DNA from: Cardinalis cardinalis
Lineage: Eukaryota > Chordata > Aves > Passeriformes > Cardinalidae
Assembly: GCA_014549065.1 (NCBI GenBank)
Contig: JACDOX010000231.1
Location: 62,001-126,000, forward strand
Direction of reading: 5' to 3'
DNA length: 64,000 nucleotides
Shown in pieces: positions 46,551 through 57,689 of this stretch (positions within the stretch are counted from its first letter, which is position 1; the number at the start of each line of letters is the position of its first letter). Under the pieces are notes generated by a model. That model had not been told where the DNA came from. It did not search any database and worked only from the letters and a program-made list of their open reading frames with translations. A program made the translations under genes and the position numbers.

Positions 46551-47294
46551 AATTAAGCTTAGAAGGGTACATCCAGTTCCTGCACTGTGCTTCAAAGCAG
46601 GACCAGCTATACCCAGTGTCATATTTGCCAGGCATTTCTTTAAGCTGTTCTTAGAAATCTTCAGCAATGAAGATACCATGGCCTTGTTATGGAACTGTTC
46701 CCAGGCAGTACATACATCTGTTTGAAGGATCGAAGGATTTACTGTTCCAAGGGTTTTCTTCATGTCCAATCTAAANTTCCTGTTGATATTTTAATCCCCT
46801 ACTTACTTTTTATCTATATCAGCAACAGATATGAAGACTGTTNATCTATTTTCTTTAAATACATTTCCTTCAAAATATTTTTTGTCTTTGATTTTGATAT
46901 AACCTGCTTTCCTCTATTACCCAAGTTATAGAATGTTGCTAAATGAAACCTTTCAGGAAATCCATAAGAACTATCAAACTAAACAAAAAAAAAAATAGAA
47001 AAGAAGATGGCCTTGATTTCAAAGTGTAAGTAATGGAGAATTCCTCAACATTTCTAGATTCCAAAGATCTTGCTTCCTCCATCCCTCATCTGTACAGCTG
47101 TACCAGTGACCATGTTCTATTAAGGGTGAAAAGCAAAGACGTCTCTTCCTTTTTGAAAGAGGTCATTCATGTAGAATAAACATGAGTGGGAGGTCCCTAC
47201 AAAAGCCCTCTCTGTCCTGGCATTGCCTTTCCTCCCACTTAGTCATGGCTGATGGGAAGTTCAGGGAGTGACTTTATTACACAAGTAAACTATG

Positions 47295-47561
47295 AGGGCT
47301 TTGGAGTGACAAGACAAGGGGAAATGGCTTCACACTGACAGAGAGCAGGTTTAGATTGGATATTAGGAAGAAATTCTTTCTTTTGAGGGTGGTGAGGCTC
47401 TGGCACAGGTTTCCCAGAGAAGTGGGGCTGTCCCATTCCTGGAAGTGCTCCAGGCCAGGTTGGACAGGGCTCTGAGCAACCTGGGCTAGTGGAAGGTGTC
47501 CCTGCCCATGGCAGGGTGTGGATGAGCTTAAAGGTCTCTTCCAATCCAGACCATTCTATGT
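47295..47561 (+). mobile_element. CR1 LINE 3' end, sense
   Basis: GGCTTTGGAGTGACAAGAC, GGATATTAGGAAGAAATTC, TTTCCCAGAGAAGTGGGGC and GGGCTAGTGGAAGGTGTCC, ending CCAGACCATTCTATG. Confidence 0.94.
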
Positions 47562-48329
47562 AACAGAAACTTTTAGATCAGGTTTGTGCCAAGAGAGGAC
47601 ACCCAAGAGACCCCTACAATTTTCCATTGGATAGAGTCAACCTTAAAAGTATTCTAGTAGTTGAGTGCAAAGAACTGTAGCAAATGAGAGGATCCATCTG
47701 CATATCTTTAGGAACTTTGAGGAAATACTGCATTGAGGACTTCACATTGTAACCTGTTTTTGAGAAAAACCCCTTTCTTTGTTAACTTTAGCTGAAATTC
47801 AATTGCAATGGGGGATTTAAATGCAAGATTCCATATCACTGTTTTCTGTGACAACACCAGAAGTTCAGAAATTCTTTAGCTTGGTATGAGAACTTGGAGC
47901 AAGTCTCTGGGGGGAGGTATAGCATCACAAATCACCCTATTTGACTCATGGCTCTGTCTAGAGAGCATCCTCCTCAGTGCATCCTCCTCATACCCAAGCA
48001 TCTTGGTGATCTTTTCTCTAATCCTAGAAATAGCCCAGGTAGGCTCAGCTCAGGTCTGTGCTCATCTAGTGGAATATATGTGCCCATAGTCTACTTGTTC
48101 TCTCCCATGTATAAACAACTGGGAGAAACATAAGCTCATCCCTTGCTAGAGGTGAATGCAGAGTTTTTGGAATTTTGAATGTGTTAGAAGGCTGATTTTG
48201 TGCATACCGCTCTCCAATTCGCTCCATATCATACGTGTAGAATTTACCCCCATGCAAGCTGTGAATGTTTTAAGACATTTATCTCCTTACTACCTCTGAG
48301 GATGATCCAAGTATAAATTACAACCTTTT

Positions 48330-48740
48330 CTATACTCTCCAGATCTGATTTTCACACAGTAACTCCCTGCTCTCCAAGAGTATTTGATATCACTTTTTAC
48401 TTTGCTGAGCATTATTGCTGTTTCAAATTATGTTCCTTGTTGGATCAGTCTTAATTTGCCCTCCTTGAATCTCATTCTATTTCACACTTGTATTTCTGCT
48501 TTCTCAACAGCCTGGTATTTAATCTCTGCTCCCTTCACTATTCACAGCCTTTCCTAATTTAGTATTCTCTGCAAACCCGATTGACATGGCCTGGAGAGTT
48601 GTTGCCATGTTAAATGTAGGATAAACTGTGATCCCTGACTAGATACCACCTCACAGTTTCATGTACATGTTTCCACTACTCTCACCACTTATTTGGTTTG
48701 GGATTACAGACATTGTTTTGTTGATAGATCTACTCCATCC
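48330..48740 (-). mobile_element. Ancient CR1/L3-like fragment, antisense (tentative)
   Basis: Motifs such as CACAGCCTTTCCTAATTTAG, TATTCTCTGCAAACCCGATT, GACATGGCC and CTGTGATCCCTGACTAG resemble the antisense of amniote CR1/L3 reverse transcriptase ('tttagtatcatctgcaaatttgat...gatccctga'). It is highly diverged and the edges are approximate. Confidence 0.5.
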
Positions 48741-49106
48741 TTTTTTTTGGTTAATTGTAGGAAAGACACAGAGAAATACTTTTAAGAAAATTAAACGTGA
48801 AGCCTACTATTTCCAGTTTTGCTACTTTGCTTTATAATAAATTCAAATGAGGCTTTTCAAAGCATCTTTCAATAGATCTGCATTTTACTGCCAACTGCCA
48901 ACACAACTGTTTCTTCAGAAATATGGAAAAAGGGGGAAATTATCTGGGATGCTGGTAGGAAGTAGCCCCCTGGAGAGTTTTGTGTGTTTCCTCCATATTT
49001 TTAGCACATGTATACAATTGGAATAAATATTACCTAACTCAACCCAGTGTATGAGTAGTTATCATTTCTCTGTTTGAAAATTGCAAAGGACTTGCAATTA
49101 GATTGC

Positions 49107-49346
49107 TATGGACCAGGGGAAGTTCAGGTTGGACATCAAGTTGGAAGAATTTCTTCACATAGAGGGTGAATAGACATTGAAAGGGGTTTCCAAAAGAGGC
49201 AGTGGAATCCCCATCCCTGGAGGTGTTTAAGGAAAGACTGGATGTGGCACTCATTACTCTGGCTTAGTTGACAAGATGGTGTTTGGTCCAAGCTTGGACT
49301 CGCTGATCTCAGGATTCTTTTCCAACTTGATTGGTTCTGTGATTCA
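49107..49346 (+). mobile_element. CR1 3' end, sense, other subfamily
   Basis: GACCAGGGGAAGTTCAGGTT, GGACATCAAGTTGGAAG, TTTCTTCACATAGAGGGTGA, GGAGGTGTTTAAGGAAAGAC, GGATGTGGCACTCATTAC and ATGGTGTTTGGTCCAAGC, then GGTTCTGTGATTC. This matches the CR1 type with the 'ggtggtgtttggt' motif. Confidence 0.92.
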
Positions 49347-49380
49347 TGAGGAAGTCACTGCCAATTTGATACCATCAGGA

Positions 49381-49385
<5 letters not shown>

Positions 49386-49428
<43 letters not shown>
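49386..49428 (+). repeat. (TA)n microsatellite, 43 bp
   Basis: An uninterrupted TA dinucleotide run starts after ATGTG and ends before GTATCTC, immediately downstream of a CR1 tail. It is likely length-polymorphic. Confidence 0.97.
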
Positions 49429-49432
<4 letters not shown>

Positions 49433-52058
49433 CTCTAAAGACAATGCTCATAATACAAAAATGTATGTATTTCATTACTCTTCCAACTCCATTAATAGAG
49501 TTTGCCTCCTTGTCTTTGCCTTTCCTTGTTTTATTGACACCTCTTAATCACTATACTCCCTCACTCTTGTTGGGTTTTGGAGGGAGGCTGGGTGTGTGTG
49601 AAGGTACAGGGATGCTCATTATGGACTTCTACTTGCTATAGGCTTTCACCATGATTAGCCAAACAAATTATTTTCCCTGGATATGGGATCAGAGCACGGG
49701 GCAGTGCCAATGACAATGACAGAGAAAGCAGGGTCAGGACTCTTATAACTCCAAAATGTGTCTTTTTTGGAGCAAAACAGAGAGAGCTGGAGGCCCCTTG
49801 CTCTTGTATCTTTTCCCATTCTTGTAGTCTTCCATTTGCTATTTATCCAGAACTCTTTTCACATTGTCATCTCTCTGTTATTGGCAAAAGTTTGCCTCTG
49901 TAGATTGTGTTCTGCAACTGTGTTTCAAATTTTATAGCAAATTCAAATGTTAGAATACAAACTTAATTAATACTTTACAGCTGGTAATAAATGGTCTGGA
50001 GCCAGGGAAAGAATTTTGCATAGCCACATCTCCCTTTTAATTCATTCTCTGCTCCTCAAGCTTTTCATTACCAGCTTAAAAAGGTTGCTAAAATTTACAC
50101 CACTGTGCTCTCCTCTTGTGCTGGTGTGATCATTCACAGTTTGTGTAAGCTAAATTTGAAATTGTGACCCAAGGAAGCCGATAGTGTGTTGCATGTCTTT
50201 GTCTCATACTTTGTGTGGGGATAAGTGGCTTCACATGGTGTAAGACAATGGAGAATCATGTTCTAAGTGTGCAATGCCAGAACCTTACAGTGAGATTTTG
50301 CTTCACTAGGAGTTCTGTGATGATTTCACAGCAAAAAGATGTTCAGTCCAGATTCTTCCAGCTAGGACACCAACACAGAATTAGGCCAGAAAAACTTCAA
50401 GGGAACATGGAAAGGACATCTTTCCTCAGACTCTAGTACTAAATGCATCTCTTCTAGAACTGAAATCATAAGCTCAGTTGAATTTAATTCCAAGAACTGT
50501 AATTTGTGCTTTGCAAATTACAAAATTGCCAACTGCATTACTTCCACTGGGCCCAAATTGCTAATATGAAAGTGTATAATGAGATTAAACAAGTGATTTT
50601 AAAGATAAAGTTCAGATAAATTATTATCTACCTGTGACAAATAGACTTGAAGTTACAAAAGATAACATAATTTTGCACATTTTTATATTTTAAGACAAGA
50701 TACTGCAAGTAGCTGGGAGCTGATTGTGTAATCAATGGACTCATATAGAGCTGTTAGTCCTATGCTTAAAAATTTAAGGGGGAAACTATTAAATTAAATC
50801 CCTTCCAGTAATTTAAATGGTGCTGAATTATGGGAACTACTAAAAGGTAATATTTTTTTTAAGTTATGCTTGATAAATTGTTTTTAAATGGGTTGTGTTT
50901 ATTATTCTGTTAACTTCTCGATTAGATGTTCACAGTTTGCATGACAAAGTGTGAAACCAGATTGACTATTACAATAGTGGTGCTCTGGATTTCAGGGTAC
51001 AAAGTGGAGATTGGAGATCCAGTGAACTCCAGGGCAGTGAAATCCATTTTTTTTTCTAAAATCAGTCTTTGAAACTTACTTTGTTTTCTCCTGATAGTTC
51101 CATATCCAGTCAATATCAAAGTGTAGTAAATTGATTTAATCATGCAAAGTAAAGTAGGCACATGTCTGGCTCAAAATCTGTCTTCCTTATGCTTGACTCT
51201 ATTTATTTAAGAGTATTTTAAAGCCACATGTGGTATTTCATCACATTCTTTGAGACTTTTCAGCAGATAGATACATTAAAAAAAATAAAAGCTGAGCAGG
51301 TGACAGGGTATCCCTTCACGCCCTGAGCTGAACTTGTGACATTCCAGTACCACCTTCTCTACTATGGCAGGCCCAGGTACCACAGTCAGGGGCTTTGGAA
51401 ATCCCACCAGATGTATTTGTACAGCTGGCCCTTTGCCTTCTCAGGATCAGCCTCATGATGATTTATTAACCATCTACAAAGAGCATTGACAAACAATGAA
51501 TATTTATGACTACAGATGTAACCCTATTGTTTGTGCAAATTACAGTGTTTTCCTGGTAATATTCTGAATGGCTTCAAGTTGACATAAATAATTCATACTT
51601 GTAAAGCCATATGTTAAACTGTCATTGTAGGAGACTAAGTGCTGCCAGTTTTCACTTGAACTGTATGTAAATATCAAGCACTTGATATTAAACAGTGATA
51701 TAAAGTCTAAGCACCTTAATGCTACTTACACAATAAAGATTGCAATATGTCACAGTGCATTGAGCGCCAGTGTCAAAAGAAGTTTAACTGCAGCAAAGGA
51801 ACCGTTTTTATTCCTGAGTAAATTACAGCATATTAATTTAACCAAGTCTGGCTTTACAGATTTAAATTACAGTGAGAGCAGACCTCCAGCCTTTGTTATT
51901 ATTACTGTGTGAAGGAAACAGCTTGAAATATTAACACAAATCTACTGCAAGTCATTAGTTTTTATCAAGGTACTCATTGCATGCATGAGACATACATTTA
52001 CATACATTTAATATGTGTATACATATGTGTGTGTGTCAAATGCTGTGCAAATGTCATC

Positions 52059-52220
52059 GAATCATGGAATAGCCTGGATTGGAAGGCACCTTAAAGACCA
52101 CACAGTTCCAAGCCCCTGCCATGGGCAGGGACACCTTCCACTATCCTAGGTTCTCCAAGCCCCATCCAACTTGGCCTTGGACACTTCCAGGGATGGGGCA
52201 GCCACAGCTTCTCTGGGACT
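52059..52220 (-). mobile_element. CR1 3' tail, antisense
   Basis: GAATCATGGAATAGCCTGG, ATTGGAAGGCACCTTAAAG, CACCTTCCACTATCCTAGG and GGGGCAGCCACAGCTTCTC. The copy stops at CTCTGGGAC. Confidence 0.93.
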
Positions 52221-54984
52221 TTTTATCTTTCATTAGGAATTTCAGAATGTAGTGTTAAGACTCATAAGGAGTAAAAAGCTCTTGAATTCATGGATTCTTC
52301 CCTCCATGCTGCTAGCATCTCCACTGACAGAGATGAGGCTGGTATTCTTTTTCCTGCCAGGCTCCATGGCTGGAAGCACAGCCCTCACCCACCGCATGAC
52401 ATATTTCTGGTCCTGTGGGAGGGCTGAGTCTCCTGAGGCACAGAGACTTGGCTACTCACACACACTTCCATGAGCCCTGTTATGTGGAGAGTCAAGTCAG
52501 TTGCCCATGTCAAGGCTGTAGCCTGTGGGAGATTTACTTCCAACCCCATTACAGGAGAAGAAAAACAGCTGTGGGCTTGGTTCATGGTTCCCATTCTGAG
52601 GGAGTGGTCTCAGCCAGCTTAAAAGCCACGAGGTGGCCTGATGATAGATCAGAAGAACCCACAGCCACACTTCAGAAGTCTCTCAGTAGATGCTCTTAAC
52701 TGACAATTTTGCAGCTACATGACAAGACTGAAGGATGCAGATAGGCAAATTTACCTTGGAAATAAGCCATACATTTTTAACAGCTAAGGTAATTAGCAAT
52801 TTGAATGACCTTATAAGGCTTGTAACTGACTGTTCATCACAGAAATGCTCAAGCTGTGGTTAGAAGTTTGTTTTTTATTTTTAAATAGTTAAATCACATT
52901 TATTATCCTTATAGCAAAAATCTTCTCAAGAAAGTTGTGTGGTTACAAAGGACACTAAGACTGGGTGGTTAAAAATAACATTGCTTCGCCTCAAAATCCA
53001 TTAATTTCCATGATCCCAGTACTGAGCCTTGCACACACTTCTCAAAGCTCTCTGTTCTGCATTGCTTCCACAATTTAGATTTAGAGTGTGTCCACTGAAA
53101 GCTCCACTGACAGATATGGTGTGTCTGTGCTACTCTGCATGTTTCAAGGACAGCAAAAAATTTTAATTAAAGGTTTTGCAGTTCTTCATGTGTCTCTAAA
53201 TGAACCTTGGCAGTTTGTTTTCCATGTGCAGTCCTGAGACAGAACATTGCTCACAAAACACAACCACATTTACTGTTAAAATACCATTGTTGCTTGAGTG
53301 AGAAGAATAGAAATTAAGTTCTCTTTTAATGGGTTTTAAATCAAAAGCGCTTTCTTTTGCTTCAGTGGGAATGTGAAAATAGAACTTCTAGATTTAGACA
53401 GGAATAGACACAGGCATTACAGATGCTCAGTATGGCAGGAGTTTTTTCTTTCCTCACAGAAGTCTGAGGGCTAATACAATCCCTCAAAAAGTTTGAGTCC
53501 CAAATACAGGCTGAAAGAATCCCATGAACTCGGCCAAATTTTCTTAATTGTAATGACCATTGTGGCTACTGCATGATCCCAGGAATGCAGGCCTTGATTG
53601 TGCCTCATTTTGTGTCATCACCCTGGAATTGATTATTTTTCGCAACTACCCATTCTGCAGGCCTTTTCTGGCTCATAGTTTGCAAACGGCCCTGAAGGAT
53701 CCATTTCTCCTTGTCTTAAACTTATTTCAAGGCCAAAGTAACACTATAGGGACCTCTTATTTCAGAAGCAGCTTGTTTTATGCCTTGTCTTGAGCCTGCA
53801 GGGCACAGACAGTGCTTTAGGTGTCACACAAATACAAAAGAGCTGCATTTAATACCGCAATCCATATTTCTAGATGCTCATTTGGACAGTGTAGTTTTTA
53901 CACAAATTAAAGCTTTTGTATTGAACTAGAAATTAAATTAGAAATCTACTAAGAAATGTGTGCTTATAAAAATGGCAATTACTTATTTGAAGCTTCCTAG
54001 GCATACTTAGAGATGAATTTCTGGATTTTGTAATTGGAAATATAATTTTGTACCTTATTTTTGTTGCTAGCCGTGTAAGACCTTAGAGAGGAGTCCTAGA
54101 TTTTGTTCTTCCCTGAGCATCTTTTACTAAATTCCAGTCAGTTATTACAGCTCTGTGCAAGTCCAGTGAAATCACTGGGATTACCCAGGTGCAACCACAA
54201 TGAAGACACTAAATTTCAGCACTGGAGCTACAAAACAGGATGGTGAAGAAAGAAAATCTCTGGTTGTACTCCCCAAGTGCAGGTTGAGTTGGCATTGCTG
54301 ATGGTTAGAAACACGTTTGGAGGAGGTGTCATCTTGAGGGAAAATATCAATTAATAACTGGAATACTTGTGATCTGAGCAAAGTGGCTGTGGTTTAATTC
54401 ACAGAGAAGCTTAGAACTGTTTTCAAAAGCTGCCTGGTGCTGTCCAAGTGCAGGGTACTTCCAAGTTTCCACAGCCCAGAAGCCCATCCACGTGAAGATG
54501 CAGAGCTGGATCTTTACCATGTTAAGTAACTCATATGGAAATAAACTGTCCAGAAAAATAAAGAAGGGATTTAATTTTATCTTTCTTTCTTTTTTGAATT
54601 TTTTTTAATTTCACTTTTTATTTTTAATAGGAAAAGAGCTGTAGCTCTTCAAGGAATACATTCCACACAAGATTAAACATTAAAACAGAAACACATCACT
54701 GCACACAGACCAAAACCTGTCTTTTCCTCCACTAGAATTTTAAATGTCATTGTATGGAAGCAAAACAAAAGTAAGATTTTTAAAGTAAATCTTTTAGTTT
54801 GCCTCTAGCACAAAACCAAACAATTTATATTGTGAGGTTTTCTGTCTGCACATAAATATTCCCCTGCAACAAAGTTCATCATGGAGAATGTTCCTCAGCA
54901 TAACATATCTGTCACTGAGATTATTTTGCAGATGATCCATTTTGTCTTATTGTGTCGATAAATACTTAGGCTTTTGGGCTGCTC

Positions 54985-55252
54985 CAAATAGAGGATCATC
55001 CAGCCCAGTTCCTGGCCCTGCACAGGATCCCCTAACAATCCCACCCTGTGCCTGGCAGTGTTGTCCAAATGCTCCTGGAACTCTGGCAGCCTTGGGGCCG
55101 TGACAGTTCCCTGGGGAAATGGGAATTCCCTGTTCACTGCCCAACCACCCTCTGGGGGTGGTTTCCTGCTATCCACCCTAAACCTTCCCTGACTCACCTT
55201 CATCCCATTTCCAGGGTCCAGAGACCCTGTCTCTGGTCACAAGAACAGAAAG
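54985..55252 (-). mobile_element. CR1 3' end, antisense, further subtype
   Basis: ATCATCCAGCCCAGTTCCTG, GTGCCTGGCAGTGTTGTCC, AAATGCTCCTGGAACTCTGG, CCACCCTCTGGGGGTGGT and CTAAACCTTCCCTGACTCA show an antisense CR1 type with 'gcagtgttgtccaaacgctcc'. GC-rich compared with the surrounding intron. Confidence 0.8.
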
Positions 55253-55268
55253 TAGCTTTCCACTGCCT

Positions 55269-55388
55269 GGATGGATGAGAATGAACTGGGAAAAACTGAG
55301 ATGGACTAGGAGCTCTGGGAGGGAATACAAGGAGCTGAAACTTCTGAGATGGACTGGGATAGACTAGGATGGACTGGGAGATCTGGGA
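55269..55388 (+). repeat. Imperfect short-unit tandem repeat (GATGGACTGGGA type)
   Basis: Units of GATGGACTGGGA and variants (GATGGACTAGGA, GATAGACTAGGAT) recur with interspersed GAGCTCTGGGA. This is a degenerate minisatellite next to the CR1 at 54985-55252. Confidence 0.75.
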
Positions 55389-55601
55389 TATTGAGTTAAA
55401 TTTTCAGATTTGTTTTTGGCAGTGTATGCTAAGTAGCTCAGTTTCTTCATCCAACATTGCCTTTATTCTCATGTTGGCTTAGCAACTCCTCACGTTGTTC
55501 AGATCTCCCTTTGGCTGAGTGCTACAGTCCGTGGCAAACTCATGGAAAAATAACGTTCAAGGAAGCACATACATGGAAGAGTGAGCTGAGAAGATGGCCT
55601 G

Positions 55602-56120
55602 CTGACCATCCTGGTGTAACCGCAGCCAGCAACCACTCATTCCCCAACAGCAGGATTGGGGGGAGAATGGGAAGGGTAAAAGGCAGAAAATCCCTGGTTG
55701 GGATAAAGGTAGCTTTATAGCAAAGCAAAGCAAAACAAGGAATTAATTCCATGCTTGCCATGGTTGGCAGGTGTTCAGCCATTCCCAGGAGAGCAGGGCT
55801 CCATCACATGCAACACTTTCTCAGGAAGACAGACACCATTACTCCAAACATCCTTCCCTTCCTCTTTCTCCTCCCCACTTTATATGCTGACTGTGATGTC
55901 ATAAGGTTTGGAATGTCCCTTTGGCCAGCTGGGGTCACCTGTCCTGGCTGTGTCTCCTCCTAAATTCTTTCAGCAGTGTGGCAGCAGAAAAGCAGGAAAG
56001 GCTTGGCTCAGTGTAAGCCCTGCTCCGCAATAACAAACCCATCTCTATTATCAGCCCTGTATTCAGCCCAAGTACAAAGCACAGCCCCATACAGCCCCTA
56101 GTGAAACTGTAAAATGTGAT
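55602..56120 (-). mobile_element. Degenerate retroviral LTR, antisense (approximate ends)
   Basis: On the minus strand this reads as a bird ERV LTR: an upstream part (rc of 55900-56110), a CRE-like TGACATCA (rc of 55894-55901), a TATA box CATATAAAG (rc of 55878-55886), and a downstream part ending near rc of CTGGTGTAACCGCAGCCAGC. The + strand shows TATATGCTGACTGTGATGTC and GGAATGTCCCTTTGGCCAGC, matching the antisense of a common avian LTR family. It is clearly older than the LTR at 36670-37924. I could not define its ends or a target duplication. Confidence 0.7.
55878..55901 (-). promoter_or_regulatory. LTR TATA box with CRE-like site
   Basis: On the minus strand TGACATCA (55894-55901) precedes CATATAAAG (55878-55886) by about 7 bp, a compact core-promoter arrangement inside the degraded LTR. 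It would drive transcription antisense to ANO2 if active; activity is not known. Confidence 0.5.
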
Positions 56121-57614
56121 GTCCTTCAGGCCTTCTGGGAATATAATCACTCAGAAATTCTTTATGTCCTGTAGAATTGCTGAGTGGTAATGGCCAAAAT
56201 GCAATGAAATGCATGTGTGCATTCACAGGAATGCTTTTTCAAGTAGCCCTCCAGCTACTTGCTGGACTCTGTGTATTAACTGTAAAGAGTATTTTTGTGC
56301 TGTGCACACTGGGCCAAATTATTGGTGCTTCTGGTTCGGTCTGCTGTGTCCCAGTGCTGCCAGGACTGTCCGAAGGAGACGAGGTCACAAGAGGGGCTGC
56401 TGATTTATGATCTCTCCCAGTGTCTGAGGCACCGCCACCATGGCAATGGATGTATAAGGCAGGGTTATGTCCTCGGTCTAATTCCACATCCCAGTTAGAA
56501 AATCCACAGCTGCATTTCTGCACTCATATGCTGCATTCCTAATTCTACTTTGGGAAAGCTTCTTACAAAGGCACAACGCTCCCAGATTTTTATGTTTATC
56601 CATGGGCAATTGTGCCTTAGAAATGGTTTATAGGAAACCTTGGACCTGAATTATAATCTGATTTAATCTCATTTAAATTCAGAATCACTCTGGGCTAACT
56701 CCAGTGTAAGGGTAGTACTGGTCTATGGGGCAGCAGTGGTGCTTCACAGAAATACCAACAGCAGCTGGCTATGTGTCCTTACTTAATTTGATTATATAGT
56801 TTTAGTTTAACTTAAACAAAGCAGCGACCTTATTATTATTTTAAGAAATCTATTTTGAGAGAAGGGAATCGTATTTCTCACATAAATCCATCTTCAAATA
56901 TCTTCTTTAGATGTACATGCAGCTGGGGCTGGAGTTGAGTTTGTGTGGGGAGGGGAAAAGCATACTCGATTTCACTGATCACAGTTGCTTTAAATTATGC
57001 AGGGAAGAAGGAGATNCTGTTTATGCACGAAAAAAACAAGGTTGGCAGTGGGGATCAGAGGGGCCTTGCTTTTGTAGTTTCCCTCTGCTATAAAACAAGT
57101 ACCAGGGGAAGGATTGAGGTGCCTTGCCAATAATTATCTGAGGGGTCACATTTGGTGCTTGTGACCATTAGGAAAAAAATCTGGTTCAATGGTAGTCACC
57201 ATTCTTACCATGGTTTCTGTCTCAAGCACTGCTCTTCTGTAGTTTTACAAGAAGCAATTCAAAATAAATGCTTGAATCTTGCTTTGCCTAAATGTGAATT
57301 AAAGTCAATCTCAGGGATTTCTCCTGATATGAACTTTAGTAGGACTTGAATACATGTTTTCAAATACTTAAATCATAGTTGCATAGGATATTTTCTTAAT
57401 TTTGCAGACATTTTCTACATATCTTATTTACTCTTCCCCTCCTTTATCTTGAATTAAAATCTACTTTAAAACATCAGTGTTCTAAATTGCATAATAAACT
57501 TCAAAATCATAGCAGGGGAATTGAGAATGGCTCTCAACAACAAATCCTATTAATCACAATATTTCCTATTGTACAGTTCTGTCACATCTCTTATTTTATG
57601 TCTTTTGCCTACAG

Positions 57615-57689
57615 AATGAAAAGGAGAAACTGACATGGAGTGACCGCATGCCTGGATATGCAGCGAACTTTGGACTGATTCTATTCATG
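57615..57689 (+). CDS. ANO2: ANO2 internal exon: loop end and first half of TM3
   Basis: This is a 75-nt, phase 0/0 exon with acceptor TTGCCTACAG and donor GTAACA. Its 25 codons read NEKEKLTWSDRMPGY and then the hydrophobic ANFGLILFM. KLTW-x-DR-x-PGY is a strongly conserved anoctamin signature immediately before TM3, and the exon ends inside TM3. The preceding intron is 36.8 kb and crowded with repeats, but the exon itself is intact with no frame break. Conserved anoctamins have Phe where this copy has Met in DRMPGY, a mild substitution. The exon would be easy to miss without the flanking exons because it is short. Confidence 0.95.

Larger units (their letters stand above)
20794..57614 (+). 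other. ANO2: ANO2 intron (36,821 bp)
   Basis: This phase 0 GT-AG intron contains the repeats listed separately. Outside them the longer unrecognised AT-rich stretches are 20794-24062, 24349-26345 (with a GT/TA simple repeat at about 24868), 27391-28824, 29432-30792, 30951-32907, 33326-35401, 35477-36664, 37930-41235, 41470-42618, 42766-43949, 44394-47294, 47562-48329, 48741-49106, 49429-52058, 52221-54984 and 56121-57614. I see no exon-like, RNA-gene or protein signal in them. A/C-rich low-complexity lies at 21990-22095. Confidence 0.75.
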
